Shown in pieces: positions 46,337 to 55,422 of a stretch of 64,000 bases of DNA (position 1 is its first letter; each line of letters opens with the position of its first letter). The position numbers and the translations under genes were made by a program. The stretch lies in the NCBI RefSeq assembly GCF_041538065.1, contig NZ_JBGORW010000001.1, positions 186,001 to 250,000 of the forward strand, written 5' to 3'. The notes under the pieces were generated by a model, which was given only the letters and a program-made list of their open reading frames with translations, was not told the origin of the DNA and did no database searches. The DNA comes from Leptotrichia hongkongensis (GTDB taxonomy: Bacteria; Fusobacteriota; Fusobacteriia; Fusobacteriales; Leptotrichiaceae).

Positions 46337-46365
46337 TTGTATATATAGGGAGAATAAGGTATAAT
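46337..46365 (+). promoter_or_regulatory. Promoter of treC
   Basis: TTGTAT at 46337, a 17-base spacer and TATAAT at 46360-46365. Confidence 0.6.
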
Positions 46366-46406
46366 TAAAAAAGAAACATAAAAATAAAAGTTTAGGAGTG
46401 AATTTT

Positions 46407-48101
46407 ATGAAAAAAAATTTCGATCAAAAATGGTGGCATAAATCAGTAGTTTATCAAATTTATCCAAAGAGCTTTAATGATACGACTGGAAGTGGAGAAG
46501 GAGATATAAGGGGAATTATTGAGAAACTTGATTATTTGAAGGAACTTGGAGTGGAAGTAATCTGGATTACTCCAATGTATAAATCTCCACAAAATGACAA
46601 TGGATATGATATAAGTGATTATTATGACATTGATCCTAATTACGGGACAATGGCAGATTTTGAGGAAATGCTGACAGAAGCACATAAAAGAAATTTAAAA
46701 ATAGTTATGGATATTGTTGTAAATCACTCTTCTACTGAAAATGAATGGTTTAAAAAGTCTGAAGCAGGAGATCCTGAATATAAGGATTTTTACATATGGA
46801 AAGATGCAGTTGATGGAAAAGAGCCTACAAACTGGCAATCAAAATTTGGAGGAAATGCCTGGCAATATTCAGAAAAAAGAGGACAGTATTACCTTCACTT
46901 GTTTGATGTTACGCAAGCTGATTTAAACTGGGAAAATGAAAATGTAAGAAAAAAGGTATATGAAATGATAAAATTATGGCTGAATAAAGGCGTGGATGGA
47001 TTTAGGCTGGATGTTATAAATCTTATATCAAAGGATCAGAGATTTTTAAGTGATGATGGAAGTGATACAAGATTTTTTCCTGACGGAAGAAGATTTTATA
47101 CAGACGGACCTAGAATTCACGAATTTTTGAAGGAAATGAATAAAGAAGCCTTTGGAGGAGGAGAGCTTATTACGGTTGGAGAAATGTCTTCTACAAGCCT
47201 TGATAACTGTATCAGATATTCAAATCCTGATGAAAAGGAATTATCAATGGCATTTTCATTCCATCATTTAAAAGTAGATTATCCAAATGGGGAAAAATGG
47301 GTAAAAGCACCGTTTAACTTTGTAGAGTTAAAAAAAATATTGTCTAAATGGCAAATTGGAATGTATGAAGGAAATGGATGGAATGCGACTTTCTGGAATA
47401 ATCACGATCAGCCAAGAGCATTGTCAAGATTTGGAAATGATAAGGAATATCATAATGAGTCGGCTAAAATGCTTGCCACAGTTCTTCATGGATTACAGGG
47501 AACACCTTACATTTATCAAGGGGAAGAATTTGGAATGACAAATCCATATTTTGATGAGATTAGTAAATATCGTGATATAGAATCAACCAATAATTACAAA
47601 ATTTTATTGGATAAAGGACATTCTGAAAAAGAAGCTATTGAAATTTTAATGCAAAAATCAAGAGATAATTCCAGAACGCCTGTTCAATGGAATGATTCTG
47701 AAAATGCAGGATTTACAACTGGAACTCCATGGATTGGAGTGCCTGAAAATTATAAAAAAATTAATGCTGAAGCGGCTTTAAAAGATAAAAATTCAATATT
47801 CTATCATTACAAAAAATTAATTGATTTAAGAAGAAATGAAGAATTAATGATAACAGGAAAATATGAAGACATTGATTTGAAAAACCAAAGTGTTTATGCC
47901 TACAAACGTGTTGGAGAAAATGGAGAATTAGTTGTAATCAGTAATTTCTATGAACCTGAAGTGGAATTCGAATTGGAAAGAAATGGAGTTACAGGACTGG
48001 AAAATGCTCAAGTTTTATTATCAAACTATGAAACGGCGCCTGAAATCAAAGATGGAAAAATTATTTTAAAGCCTTATGAAGCGATTATTTTTAAAAAATA
48101 A
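46407..48101 (+). CDS. treC: Trehalose-6-phosphate hydrolase
   Basis: The protein has 564 residues, GH13. It begins WWHKSVVYQIYPKSFNDTTGSGEGDIRG. The catalytic residues are Asp202 in GFRLDV, Glu259 in TVGEMSS and Asp334 in NNHDQPR. Segments that favour TreC over oligo-1,6-glucosidase are NLISKDQRF, GRRFYTDGPRIHEFL and FHHLKVDYPNGEKW, which follow the TreC pattern closely. It splits trehalose-6-phosphate made by a PTS into glucose and glucose-6-phosphate. The ATG at 46407 follows TTTAGGAGTG. A TreR-like regulator is encoded 6 kb away; the PTS permease is not in the window. Confidence 0.92.
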   Translation: MKKNFDQKWWHKSVVYQIYPKSFNDTTGSGEGDIRGIIEKLDYLKELGVEVIWITPMYKSPQNDNGYDISDYYDIDPNYGTMADFEEMLTEAHKRNLKIVMDIVVNHSSTENEWFKKSEAGDPEYKDFYIWKDAVDGKEPTNWQSKFGGNAWQYSEKRGQYYLHLFDVTQADLNWENENVRKKVYEMIKLWLNKGVDGFRLDVINLISKDQRFLSDDGSDTRFFPDGRRFYTDGPRIHEFLKEMNKEAFGGGELITVGEMSSTSLDNCIRYSNPDEKELSMAFSFHHLKVDYPNGEKWVKAPFNFVELKKILSKWQIGMYEGNGWNATFWNNHDQPRALSRFGNDKEYHNESAKMLATVLHGLQGTPYIYQGEEFGMTNPYFDEISKYRDIESTNNYKILLDKGHSEKEAIEILMQKSRDNSRTPVQWNDSENAGFTTGTPWIGVPENYKKINAEAALKDKNSIFYHYKKLIDLRRNEELMITGKYEDIDLKNQSVYAYKRVGENGELVVISNFYEPEVEFELERNGVTGLENAQVLLSNYETAPEIKDGKIILKPYEAIIFKK

Positions 48102-48116
48102 TAAAAATAAAGTTTG

Positions 48117-48160
48117 CTGCTAAATAAATTTTTTATATTTGAACTTATTTAGTAGTATTT
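48117..48160 (+). terminator. Probable terminator after treC
   Basis: CTGCTAAATAA pairs with TTATTTAGTAG (one G-U), followed by a T-rich tail. Confidence 0.6.
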
Positions 48161-48188
48161 TAAATAAAAAGAAAAGAAGGAAATAAAA

Positions 48189-48959
48189 ATGAAAACAGAA
48201 ATTATATGCGTTGGAACAGAATTATTAGTCGGAGATATTGTGAATACAAATGCACAGTATATTTCAGCAAAACTTACAAATATTGGGATTGACTTGTATT
48301 ATCAGACTACCGTTGGGGATAATTATGGAAGGCTTATGGAGTGTATCGAAAATGCTTTTAAAAGGGTTGATTTAGTAATTACTACTGGAGGTCTTGGACC
48401 TACAATTGATGATATTACAAAGGAAGTTGTAGCTGATTATTTTGGAGAAGAGTTAGAAGTAATTGAGAAATACTATGACTTTATTGTAAAAAAATACAAT
48501 GAAAGAGGTTTTGGAGAAGTAGCTTCTGGTGGGATAAAAGAAGCTTCAATTTTAAAAAATTCAAAATTACTTGATAACGAAGTTGGGCTTGCACCAGGAT
48601 TTTTTTATGAAAAAGATAATAAAAAAATAATAGTATTGCCAGGACCTCCTAGAGAAATGGCTTGGATGGTAGATAATCAAGTTCTACCACTTTTAAAGCA
48701 ATATTCAAATGATATTTTACTAATGAAAACTCTTGAAATAAGGGGAGTTCCAGAAGGGAAAATTGATGACAGGCTAAAAGATTATTTTGAAATGTCAAAT
48801 CCAACTGTTGCTCCATATGCGAAAGATGGTTGTGTTCATGTAAGAATTGCCATGAAAGGTGATAGAGGGAGTACAGATTATTTGATTGCTGAAATTGATA
48901 AGATTTTGAATGAAATTATGGAAATCTATCCTCAAGCGTCAGAAATTAAAGAAAAGTGA
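48189..48959 (+). CDS. CinA-type protein, N-terminal module only
   Basis: The protein has 256 residues. EIICVGTELLVGDIVNTNAQYIS, VITTGGLGPTIDDITKEVVADYF and IIVLPGPPREMAWM are the MoCF-like domain of CinA. A KH-like stretch ends the protein (RIAMKGDRGSTDYL). Full CinA proteins have about 410 residues with a C-terminal nicotinamide-nucleotide amidase domain; that domain is absent and no continuation is found in any frame after the stop. The N-terminal module alone can hydrolyse pyrophosphate bonds in NMN- or ADP-ribose-type substrates. GAAGGAAAT precedes the ATG. Confidence 0.85.
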   Translation: MKTEIICVGTELLVGDIVNTNAQYISAKLTNIGIDLYYQTTVGDNYGRLMECIENAFKRVDLVITTGGLGPTIDDITKEVVADYFGEELEVIEKYYDFIVKKYNERGFGEVASGGIKEASILKNSKLLDNEVGLAPGFFYEKDNKKIIVLPGPPREMAWMVDNQVLPLLKQYSNDILLMKTLEIRGVPEGKIDDRLKDYFEMSNPTVAPYAKDGCVHVRIAMKGDRGSTDYLIAEIDKILNEIMEIYPQASEIKEK

Positions 48960-49093
48960 TAAATTCGTAAAATAGGTTATTATTGATTTTATTAAAGAAC
49001 TTCTATAGGTAATTTAATTAATAGTAGAAGAAATTAATAAAATTGAGTTAATCTATTTTTTATTGTATTCATTTATTCTATTATTTAAAAGAT

Positions 49094-49122
49094 TTGTAAA
49101 AATTTATAAAAAATGGTATAAT
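49094..49122 (+). promoter_or_regulatory. Promoter of pnp
   Basis: TTGTAA at 49094, a 17-base spacer and TATAAT at 49117-49122, giving a leader of about 110 bases. Confidence 0.65.
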
Positions 49123-49173
49123 TAAAGAAATTTTAAGAAGGTATTTTGAGTAAGTAATTGTAAAGTTTTTTAT

Positions 49174-49212
49174 AGGGAAAATAATAAAAGATTTTACTAT
49201 TATTTGCTCCCT
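49174..49212 (+). promoter_or_regulatory. Stem-loop in the pnp leader
   Basis: AGGGA pairs with TCCCT and AAATAATA with TATTATTT, 13 pairs in all with a GC bulge and an 11-base loop. It ends about 20 bases before the ribosome site of pnp. In Escherichia coli a leader stem is cut by RNase III and then degraded by PNPase for autocontrol; the same role here is inferred. Confidence 0.65.
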
Positions 49213-49241
49213 TCTTAAAAAAAGAAATTTTAGGAGGAAAA

Positions 49242-51344
49242 ATGTTTGAAGAGAAAATTTATGGTTTTAATTTAGGAAACCAGAAAATTAAAATAAGTAC
49301 AGGGAAAATTGCACGTCAAGCTGGGGGATCTGTTGTTGTTCAATGTGGAGGAACTGTGCTTTTGGTTACAGCGACTAGAAGTAAGGATGTTAGGGAAGGG
49401 CAAGATTTTTTCCCTTTAACAGTTGATTATATCGAAAAATTTTATGCATCTGGAAAATTTCCAGGCGGGTTTATAAAAAGGGAAACTAAGCCAGGAACTG
49501 ATGAAATTTTGATTTCAAGATTGATTGACAGACCAATTAGACCTTTATTTCCAGAAGGATTTTTGAATGCAGTACACATTGTAGTTACAGTGCTTTCGTA
49601 TGATGAAGTGAATTATCCTGAAAATCTTGCTACAATTGGAGTTTCTACTGCTTTAGGATTATCAGATATTCCATTTGCAGGAACTGTGGCTGGAGTTACA
49701 GTTGGGTACATTAATGGAGAATACATCTTAAATCCAACAGGAGAGCAATTATTAGAAAGTGAAATTCAATTATCTGTTGCAGGAACAAAAGACGCTGTAA
49801 CAATGGTAGAAGCTGGAGCTAAGGAAGTTTCTGAGGAAGTTATGCTGGAAGCAATTATGTTTGGGCATGAAAGAATTAAGGAAATTTGTGCTGAACAGGA
49901 TAAATTCCTTGCACAATTTGAAATTCAGAAATATGAATTTGAGAAAAAAGAAGTAGATCCTGAAATTAAGGAATTTATTGACAGTTTTGAAAATGAAGTT
50001 GAAAAAGCAATAATGACTCCAGGAAAACTTGAAAAATATGAAGCAATTGACAATTTGGAAATAGAGCTTTTTGAAAAATATGTTGAAAAGCTTGAAAATG
50101 AAGATAAGGAAATTGATGACACTCTTGAAAAAGAATTTAAAAAATATTATAGAGATGTAGAAAAAAGACTTGTCAGGGATGCTATTTTGTATAAACAATA
50201 CCGTGCTGACGGACGTCAAACTACTGAAATCCGTCCAATTGATGTAGAAATTGATACGCTTCCAGTACCTCATGGATCTGCATTGTTCACACGTGGGGAA
50301 ACACAGGCATTAGTTGTTGCAACACTTGGAAGTAAGGAAGATGAGCAAATTATTGACGGAATGGAAGATGAAACACGTAAAAAATTCTTCTTGCACTATA
50401 ACTTCCCGCCATATTCAGTTGGAGAAGCAGGATTTATGAGAGCTCCTGGAAGACGTGAACTAGGACATGGGAATTTGGCTGAAAGAGCGTTAAAATATGT
50501 TATGCCAGATACAGAAAAATTCCCGTATACAGTAAGACTTATTTCTGAAATTACAGAATCAAATGGTTCATCATCACAGGCTTCAATTTGTGGAGGGTCT
50601 CTTGCGTTAATGGCAGCTGGAGTACCAATAAAATCTACAGTTGCAGGAATTGCTATGGGTCTTATAAAAGAAGGAGATACATTTACAGTACTTACGGATA
50701 TTCAAGGGCTTGAAGATCATCTTGGAGATATGGACTTTAAAGTTGCAGGTACGAAAAATGGAATTACTGCAATTCAAATGGATATAAAAATTGAAGGAAT
50801 TACAAGAGAAATAATGGAAATTGCTTTAAGACAGGCATTAGAAGGAAGATTATTCATCATTGATAAAATGGAAGCAGTAATTAGTGAGCCAAGAGCTCAG
50901 GTTGCTGAAAATGCGCCAAAAATTGAGATTATTAAGATTAATCCTGATAAAATTGCTGGACTTATCGGTCCAGGTGGAAAAGTTATTAGAGCAATTATTG
51001 ATGAAACTGGAGTTTCGATAGACATTGAAGACGACGGAACCGTTTCGATTTTCGGAAAAGAATCTGAAAATATGAAAAAAGCTTTAGAACTTGTTAAAAG
51101 ACAAACTCAGTCAGTTGAGTTAAATGAAATTTATGATGGAAAAGTTACAAAACTGATGAAATTTGGTGCATTTGTAGAAGTATTGCCAGGGAAAGAAGGA
51201 CTTTTACATATTTCTGAAATTAGCAATAAGAGAGTGGAAAAGACTGAAGATGCATTAAAAGAAGGACAAAATGTCAGAGTCAAAGTAATTTCAATGGAAA
51301 GCGAAGATAAATTTAACTTGAGCATGAAGGCATTGCAGCAATAG
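49242..51344 (+). CDS. pnp: Polyribonucleotide nucleotidyltransferase
   Basis: The protein has 700 residues: two RNase PH-like domains (1-230 and about 315-540), then KH (IAGLIGPGGKVIRAIIDETG, near 570) and S1 (IYDGKVTKLMKFGAFVEVLPGKEGLLHISEI, near 630). It phosphorolytically degrades RNA from the 3' end. TTAGGAGGAAAA precedes the ATG. A leader stem at 49174 suggests autoregulation. Spacing to pgsA is 34 bases. Confidence 0.96.
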   Translation: MFEEKIYGFNLGNQKIKISTGKIARQAGGSVVVQCGGTVLLVTATRSKDVREGQDFFPLTVDYIEKFYASGKFPGGFIKRETKPGTDEILISRLIDRPIRPLFPEGFLNAVHIVVTVLSYDEVNYPENLATIGVSTALGLSDIPFAGTVAGVTVGYINGEYILNPTGEQLLESEIQLSVAGTKDAVTMVEAGAKEVSEEVMLEAIMFGHERIKEICAEQDKFLAQFEIQKYEFEKKEVDPEIKEFIDSFENEVEKAIMTPGKLEKYEAIDNLEIELFEKYVEKLENEDKEIDDTLEKEFKKYYRDVEKRLVRDAILYKQYRADGRQTTEIRPIDVEIDTLPVPHGSALFTRGETQALVVATLGSKEDEQIIDGMEDETRKKFFLHYNFPPYSVGEAGFMRAPGRRELGHGNLAERALKYVMPDTEKFPYTVRLISEITESNGSSSQASICGGSLALMAAGVPIKSTVAGIAMGLIKEGDTFTVLTDIQGLEDHLGDMDFKVAGTKNGITAIQMDIKIEGITREIMEIALRQALEGRLFIIDKMEAVISEPRAQVAENAPKIEIIKINPDKIAGLIGPGGKVIRAIIDETGVSIDIEDDGTVSIFGKESENMKKALELVKRQTQSVELNEIYDGKVTKLMKFGAFVEVLPGKEGLLHISEISNKRVEKTEDALKEGQNVRVKVISMESEDKFNLSMKALQQ

Positions 51345-51378
51345 GATTATATTATAATTACAAAGGAGCGTGAAAGGT

Positions 51379-51933
51379 ATGAAAATGAATTTACCTAATA
51401 AATTAGCCATATTAAGAATAATTCTAGTTATACCATTTGTCATTTTTTTAAGTTTAGCTCTGGAAGTTTCAGATAATACAGCAGTTTCTATGACAATGAG
51501 AGTATTTGCAGCGATTATCTTTGTAGGAGCGTCTATAACAGATTATTATGATGGGAAAATTGCAAGAAAATATAACTTGATTACAAATTTAGGAAAACTG
51601 CTAGATCCTTTAGCAGATAAAATTCTTGTTATTTCGGCTTTAGTAACACTTGCAAAATTTAGTCAGATTAGCCTATGGTTTGTAATAGTTATAATATTTA
51701 GAGAATTAATGATAACAGGACTTCGTTCAATTGTAGCGGCTGAAGGGGTTGTTATTGCAGCAGAAAGTCTTGGAAAGTGGAAGACTGCTACTCAGATGAT
51801 AGCACTTACACTAATAATTTTAATACCTTTCAGTTTTACAATAAATAACATTTTATTACTTACTCCACTGATATTAACAGTAGTTTCAGGAGTTGAATAT
51901 GTTATAAAATGTAAAAATGTTCTAAATAAATAA
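51379..51933 (+). CDS. pgsA: CDP-diacylglycerol-glycerol-3-phosphate 3-phosphatidyltransferase
   Basis: The protein has 184 residues with about five membrane segments. The CDP-alcohol phosphotransferase motif DG-x2-AR-x8-G-x3-D-x3-D is complete in DYYDGKIARKYNLI followed by TNLGKLLDPLADK. The PgsA-type start NLPNKLAILRIILVIPF is present. It makes phosphatidylglycerol phosphate at the inner membrane. The ATG at 51379 is spaced ten bases from AAAGGAG; the GTG at 51370 is too close to it. Confidence 0.92.
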   Translation: MKMNLPNKLAILRIILVIPFVIFLSLALEVSDNTAVSMTMRVFAAIIFVGASITDYYDGKIARKYNLITNLGKLLDPLADKILVISALVTLAKFSQISLWFVIVIIFRELMITGLRSIVAAEGVVIAAESLGKWKTATQMIALTLIILIPFSFTINNILLLTPLILTVVSGVEYVIKCKNVLNK

Positions 51934-51969
51934 AATAATAACCTTTTTAAATTTTTTGGAGGTGTGATT

Positions 51970-52239
51970 TTGGATAATGTTATAGCAGTGATATTAAAGC
52001 TGTTTGATTTATATGCTCTTCTTATTTTAATAAATATTTTAGGAACTTGGATTGACCCATATAATCAAGTAGGACTTTTTCAATGGGTAAGAAAAGTTAC
52101 AGAGCCATATTTACGGATGTTTAAAATAATAATTCCGATAGGAAGTATGAATCTTGATATTTCGGCAATGCTAGGATTAATGATTTTGGAATTGATAAAA
52201 GAAATTTTTGTAAGAACTGTTTTACTAGGTTCATTTTAA
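51970..52239 (+). CDS. YggT-family membrane protein
   Basis: The protein has 89 residues with two membrane segments. LYALLILINILGTWIDPYNQ, then VRKVTEPYLRMFKIIIPIGSMNLDISAM matches the YggT family, where a conserved DPYL/EPYL-type segment lies between the helices. Its role in membrane or osmotic homeostasis is poorly defined. GGAGG at 51958-51962 favours the TTG at 51970; the GTG at 51964 is only one base away from it. It probably shares the pgsA transcript. Confidence 0.82.
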   Translation: MDNVIAVILKLFDLYALLILINILGTWIDPYNQVGLFQWVRKVTEPYLRMFKIIIPIGSMNLDISAMLGLMILELIKEIFVRTVLLGSF

Positions 52240-52410
52240 ATATAAAGACATTAAAATTTTACTCATTTAATAAATAGAATTTAGAAAAACTAAGATAAAA
52301 AAAAATGAGAATATTATTTTTTCTAAGAAAAAAGGAGTAAAATAACTAGCATTATAAAGATTTTAAAATCTAAAAAATATAAATTTTATGAAAGAGGAGA
52401 CTTTAAAAGT

Positions 52411-53544
52411 ATGAAATTAAAAAGACTTTTGACTACATCTTTTATGGCGGCAGCACTTACAGCAACAGCTGCAGTTTCAAAAGATACAGATATTTTACAT
52501 GATAAGCATATTGTTCAAAATACGAACATTACAGGAGATATGTATAGTGCACAAAATGCATTTGCAGCAGTTTATGAAAAAGCAAAAGACTCAATTGTAA
52601 ATATTAGAACAAAGAAAACGATTGTAGTAGAAACATATAATCCACTTGAAGCATTTTTATTCGGTACATCTGGGAGAAGACAGCAAAGACGTGAATCAGG
52701 AAGTTTGGGTTCAGGATTTATAATTTCAAGTGATGGATATATGATGACAAATAATCACGTTATTGACGGAGCAGATGAAATTTATGTAAAATTATCTGAT
52801 GGGCATGAATATTTGGCAAAATTAGTTGGAACATCACCAGAAGTGGATATTGCAATTTTAAAAGTAAACACAAACAGAACTTTCAAACCGCTTAAATTTG
52901 CAAATTCAGATAATATCAAAATTGGACATTGGGCGATTGCATTTGGTAATCCATTAGGATTGAACAGCTCGATGACAGTTGGAGTAGTTGGAGCTTCTGG
53001 AAGAAGTTCGCTTGGAATTGAACAAGTTGAAAACTTTATTCAGACAGATGCTTCTATTAACCAGGGAAACAGTGGTGGACCACTTCTTAATATTAATGGA
53101 GATGTTATTGGTGTAAATACTGCCATTTATTCTCCAAATGGTGGAAGTGTTGGATTAAGTTTTGCAATTCCATCAAACTTGGCTGAAAATGTAAGAGATT
53201 CAATTATAAAAAAAGGAAGATATGAACGTCCATATGTTGGAATTTCTGTATTAGACTTATCGCCTGAATTGAAGAAAGCAAGAAAAATTTCTTATTCAAC
53301 AGGTATTTTAGTTCAACAAGTTTATCCAAATTCTCCAGCAGCAAAATATGGATTAAAAGTTAATGACTTAATTCTTGAAATTAACGGAAAACCTGTAACG
53401 TCAGCAGGAGCGTTTATTGGTGAGCTTGCAGCTAAGAAAATAGGAGAAACAGTTAATCTGAAAGTATATTCAAACGGAGCAGAAAAAAATATTTCAATGA
53501 AGTTAGAATCATTTAATTATCAAAAACAGCAGCAAAGAAGATAA
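52411..53544 (+). CDS. HtrA/DegP-type periplasmic serine protease
   Basis: The protein has 377 residues. A signal peptide (about 1-22) is followed by the trypsin-like domain with His116 in TNNHVIDG, Asp146 in VDIAIL and Ser221 in GNSGGPLL, then one PDZ domain from about 275 (PYVGISVLDLSPELKKA, NSPAAKYGLKVNDLILEINGKPV). One PDZ domain places it with the DegS/HtrA short forms rather than DegP. There is no second PDZ and no membrane anchor other than the signal. It handles misfolded envelope proteins. GAAAGAGGAG precedes the ATG. Confidence 0.92.
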   Translation: MKLKRLLTTSFMAAALTATAAVSKDTDILHDKHIVQNTNITGDMYSAQNAFAAVYEKAKDSIVNIRTKKTIVVETYNPLEAFLFGTSGRRQQRRESGSLGSGFIISSDGYMMTNNHVIDGADEIYVKLSDGHEYLAKLVGTSPEVDIAILKVNTNRTFKPLKFANSDNIKIGHWAIAFGNPLGLNSSMTVGVVGASGRSSLGIEQVENFIQTDASINQGNSGGPLLNINGDVIGVNTAIYSPNGGSVGLSFAIPSNLAENVRDSIIKKGRYERPYVGISVLDLSPELKKARKISYSTGILVQQVYPNSPAAKYGLKVNDLILEINGKPVTSAGAFIGELAAKKIGETVNLKVYSNGAEKNISMKLESFNYQKQQQRR

Positions 53545-53568
53545 AAATAATTAAGTTATAAAAAAAGT

Positions 53569-53603
53569 AGGCTTTCTCAAATATTTTGAGTTAGCCTTTT
53601 TTC
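53569..53603 (+). terminator. Terminator after the HtrA gene
   Basis: AGGCTTTCTCAAA pairs with TTTTGAGTTAGCC with small internal mismatches, followed by six T. Confidence 0.75.
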
Positions 53604-53636
53604 TTTAAAGTTATTTGTTTTTAAAATCGATTTTCA

Positions 53637-53846
53637 GTGGGTGTTAGCCGTGTCTACTTGAGATATCATTGGACAACAGATGTTATTGCTAGTGTCATTA
53701 TTTCATATTTTATTGCAAAATTTGTGTATAAAAAAATTAACTTCCAGCAGTATAAAGTTCAAATGTATACTAAAAAAGATATTAAAATGGAAAAATCAAG
53801 AAGAAAAAGAGATAATTTAGGGATAGTTTCTTATCAGACCAAATAA
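53637..53846 (+). pseudogene. PAP2 phosphatase, 3' remnant
   Basis: The frame encodes GVSRVYLRYHWTTDVIASVI, the last active-site motif of PAP2 lipid phosphatases (SRxYLxxHxxxDVxxG), then a membrane segment and a Lys-rich tail. Nothing upstream encodes the earlier PAP2 motifs (KxxxxxxRP and PSGH); an in-frame stop lies just before it and the HtrA terminator adjoins it. The normal gene is about 500-700 bases, so this is the tail of a deleted gene. The final base pattern before DVIA also lacks the usual glycine. Confidence 0.75.
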
Positions 53847-53878
53847 TAAAAAATTAAATTTTTATAGTATCTAGAACA

Positions 53879-53909
53879 GGGAGAAAATTTTATTCTCCTT
53901 TTTTTTTAT
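53879..53909 (+). terminator. Terminator after the PAP2 remnant
   Basis: GGAGAA pairs with TTCTCC around a seven- to eight-base loop, followed by eight or more T. Confidence 0.8.
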
Positions 53910-53920
53910 CTATTTTTCCA

Positions 53921-53949
53921 TTGTCATTTTGCAATTTATGAGATATAAT
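53921..53949 (+). promoter_or_regulatory. Promoter of treR and the two-component genes
   Basis: TTGTCA at 53921, a 17-base spacer and TATAAT at 53944-53949. Confidence 0.7.
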
Positions 53950-53981
53950 AAAATTGATGTTTCTTGAAAGGAGTTACACCA

Positions 53982-54686
53982 GTGAGTAAATATAAGGAAG
54001 TTTACAATGATATAAAGGAAAAGATTACAAATGGGACATTTAAGGCAAGAGAATTTTTAAAAAGCGAATCTGAACTTGCACGTAAATATTCATATTCAAA
54101 AGATACGATAAGAAAAGCCTTGTCAATGCTTGAACTGGATGGATATATTCAGAAAATTAAAGGAAAAAATTCGATGGTTCTTGAGAATGGAAGATTTAAA
54201 AATAGCCTGTCAAATTTACGTACTTCAAAGGAACTGAATCAAATTGAAAATATTAATATAAAAACCAATCTCATTGATTTGAGACTCATTCAGGGAGACT
54301 CTGAACTTATGAGAATTTTTGAAGTATCTGAAGAAGCTTTGTTTTATAGGGTTTTACGTACAAGAGTTTTGGATGGGGAAGCGCTTGAATATGAAAAGAC
54401 TTACTTTGATAAGCGAATTGTACCATTTTTAGATAAAAAAATTGCAGAAAGTTCAATTTACGATTATCTTGAAAAAAAATTACATCTAAAAATATCCCAT
54501 TCACGACGAGATATAAAATTTAGATATGCTACTGAAGATGAAAAAAAACATATGGATTTAAAAGACTTTAATCTAGTTGTCGTAATTGAAAGCCATACTT
54601 ATCTTTCTAATGGAACATTGTTTCAGTATGGCGTAAATTTATATAGGCCAGATAAATTCGTTTTTTCAACAGTGGCAAAAAGATAG
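53982..54686 (+). CDS. treR: GntR-family regulator, TreR-like
   Basis: The protein has 234 residues. An N-terminal winged helix (KYKEVYNDIKEKITNGTF, ELARKYSYSKDTIRKALSMLELDGYIQKIKGKNSMV) is followed by a UTRA ligand domain. The overall pattern, including the ending FQYGVNLYRPDKF, follows the Bacillus-type trehalose repressor TreR, which senses trehalose-6-phosphate. It probably controls treC (46407), though no operator was confirmed. GTG at 53982 is eight bases from AAAGGAG; an upstream TTG at 53964 lies before this site. Confidence 0.8.
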   Translation: MSKYKEVYNDIKEKITNGTFKAREFLKSESELARKYSYSKDTIRKALSMLELDGYIQKIKGKNSMVLENGRFKNSLSNLRTSKELNQIENINIKTNLIDLRLIQGDSELMRIFEVSEEALFYRVLRTRVLDGEALEYEKTYFDKRIVPFLDKKIAESSIYDYLEKKLHLKISHSRRDIKFRYATEDEKKHMDLKDFNLVVVIESHTYLSNGTLFQYGVNLYRPDKFVFSTVAKR

Positions 54687-54701
54687 GCAAGGTGAAAATT
54701 T

Positions 54702-55385
54702 GTGAGAATTTTAGTAATTGAAGATGAAAAGAATCTGAATGATATAATTGTAAAAAAGCTAGTATCGGAAAAATATTGTGTAGATAGCTGTTTTAATGGA
54801 AATGATGCACTGGAATATATTTTTTCTGTTGAATATGATGTTATTATTTCTGATATTATGCTTCCTGGGATAGATGGATTTGAAATTTTAAGAAGAATAA
54901 GGGAGAAAGAAATAAAAACACCTGTTTTACTATTGACTGCAAGAGATGGAATAGAGGACAGGGTAAAGGGGCTTGACTATGGAGCTGACGATTATTTAGT
55001 AAAACCATTTGCTTTTGATGAACTGATGGCAAGAATAAGAGTGCTTTTAAGAAGAAATCCGTCAAGCAGTAATTCAAATGCAAGCAATATATTCTCAATT
55101 GCAAATTTAACAGTAAATTGCAATTCTCACGATGTTTTTCGAGATAAAACGCCGATAAAGCTGTCAACTAGAGAATTTACAATTTTGGAATATATGATTA
55201 GAAATAAAGAGCGTGTGCTTTCAAGGGAACAAATTGAGCAGCATATATGGAATTATGACTATGAAGGCGGTACAAACGTGATAGATGTCTATATCAGATA
55301 TTTAAGAAGAAAAATTGACAAGGATTTTGAACCTAAACTAATTCATACAATTCGTGGAGTCGGCTATGTATTAAAGGCTGAATAG
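54702..55385 (+). CDS. OmpR-family response regulator
   Basis: The protein has 227 residues. The receiver domain has the acidic pocket (EDE at 7-9), phospho-acceptor Asp51 in IISDIMLPG, a Thr in LLLTARDG and Lys in LVKPFAF. A winged-helix domain follows (STREFTILEYMIRN, DVYIRYLRRKID, IRGVGYVLKAE). It pairs with the kinase encoded 37 bases downstream. It starts at GTG 54702 after CAAGGTGAAA, 15 bases after treR, so all three genes are probably co-transcribed. Confidence 0.94.
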   Translation: MRILVIEDEKNLNDIIVKKLVSEKYCVDSCFNGNDALEYIFSVEYDVIISDIMLPGIDGFEILRRIREKEIKTPVLLLTARDGIEDRVKGLDYGADDYLVKPFAFDELMARIRVLLRRNPSSSNSNASNIFSIANLTVNCNSHDVFRDKTPIKLSTREFTILEYMIRNKERVLSREQIEQHIWNYDYEGGTNVIDVYIRYLRRKIDKDFEPKLIHTIRGVGYVLKAE

Positions 55386-55422
55386 GTTTTAAATCTTAAA
55401 TAAAAAGGAATAAAAATAAACA

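Noticed and set aside
49770..50273. 167-codon open frame on the minus strand inside pnp
   Set aside because: It mirrors conserved PNPase coding sequence, is rich in Phe/Leu/Ser and has no ribosome site or family pattern. The same holds for the other antisense frames within clear genes.
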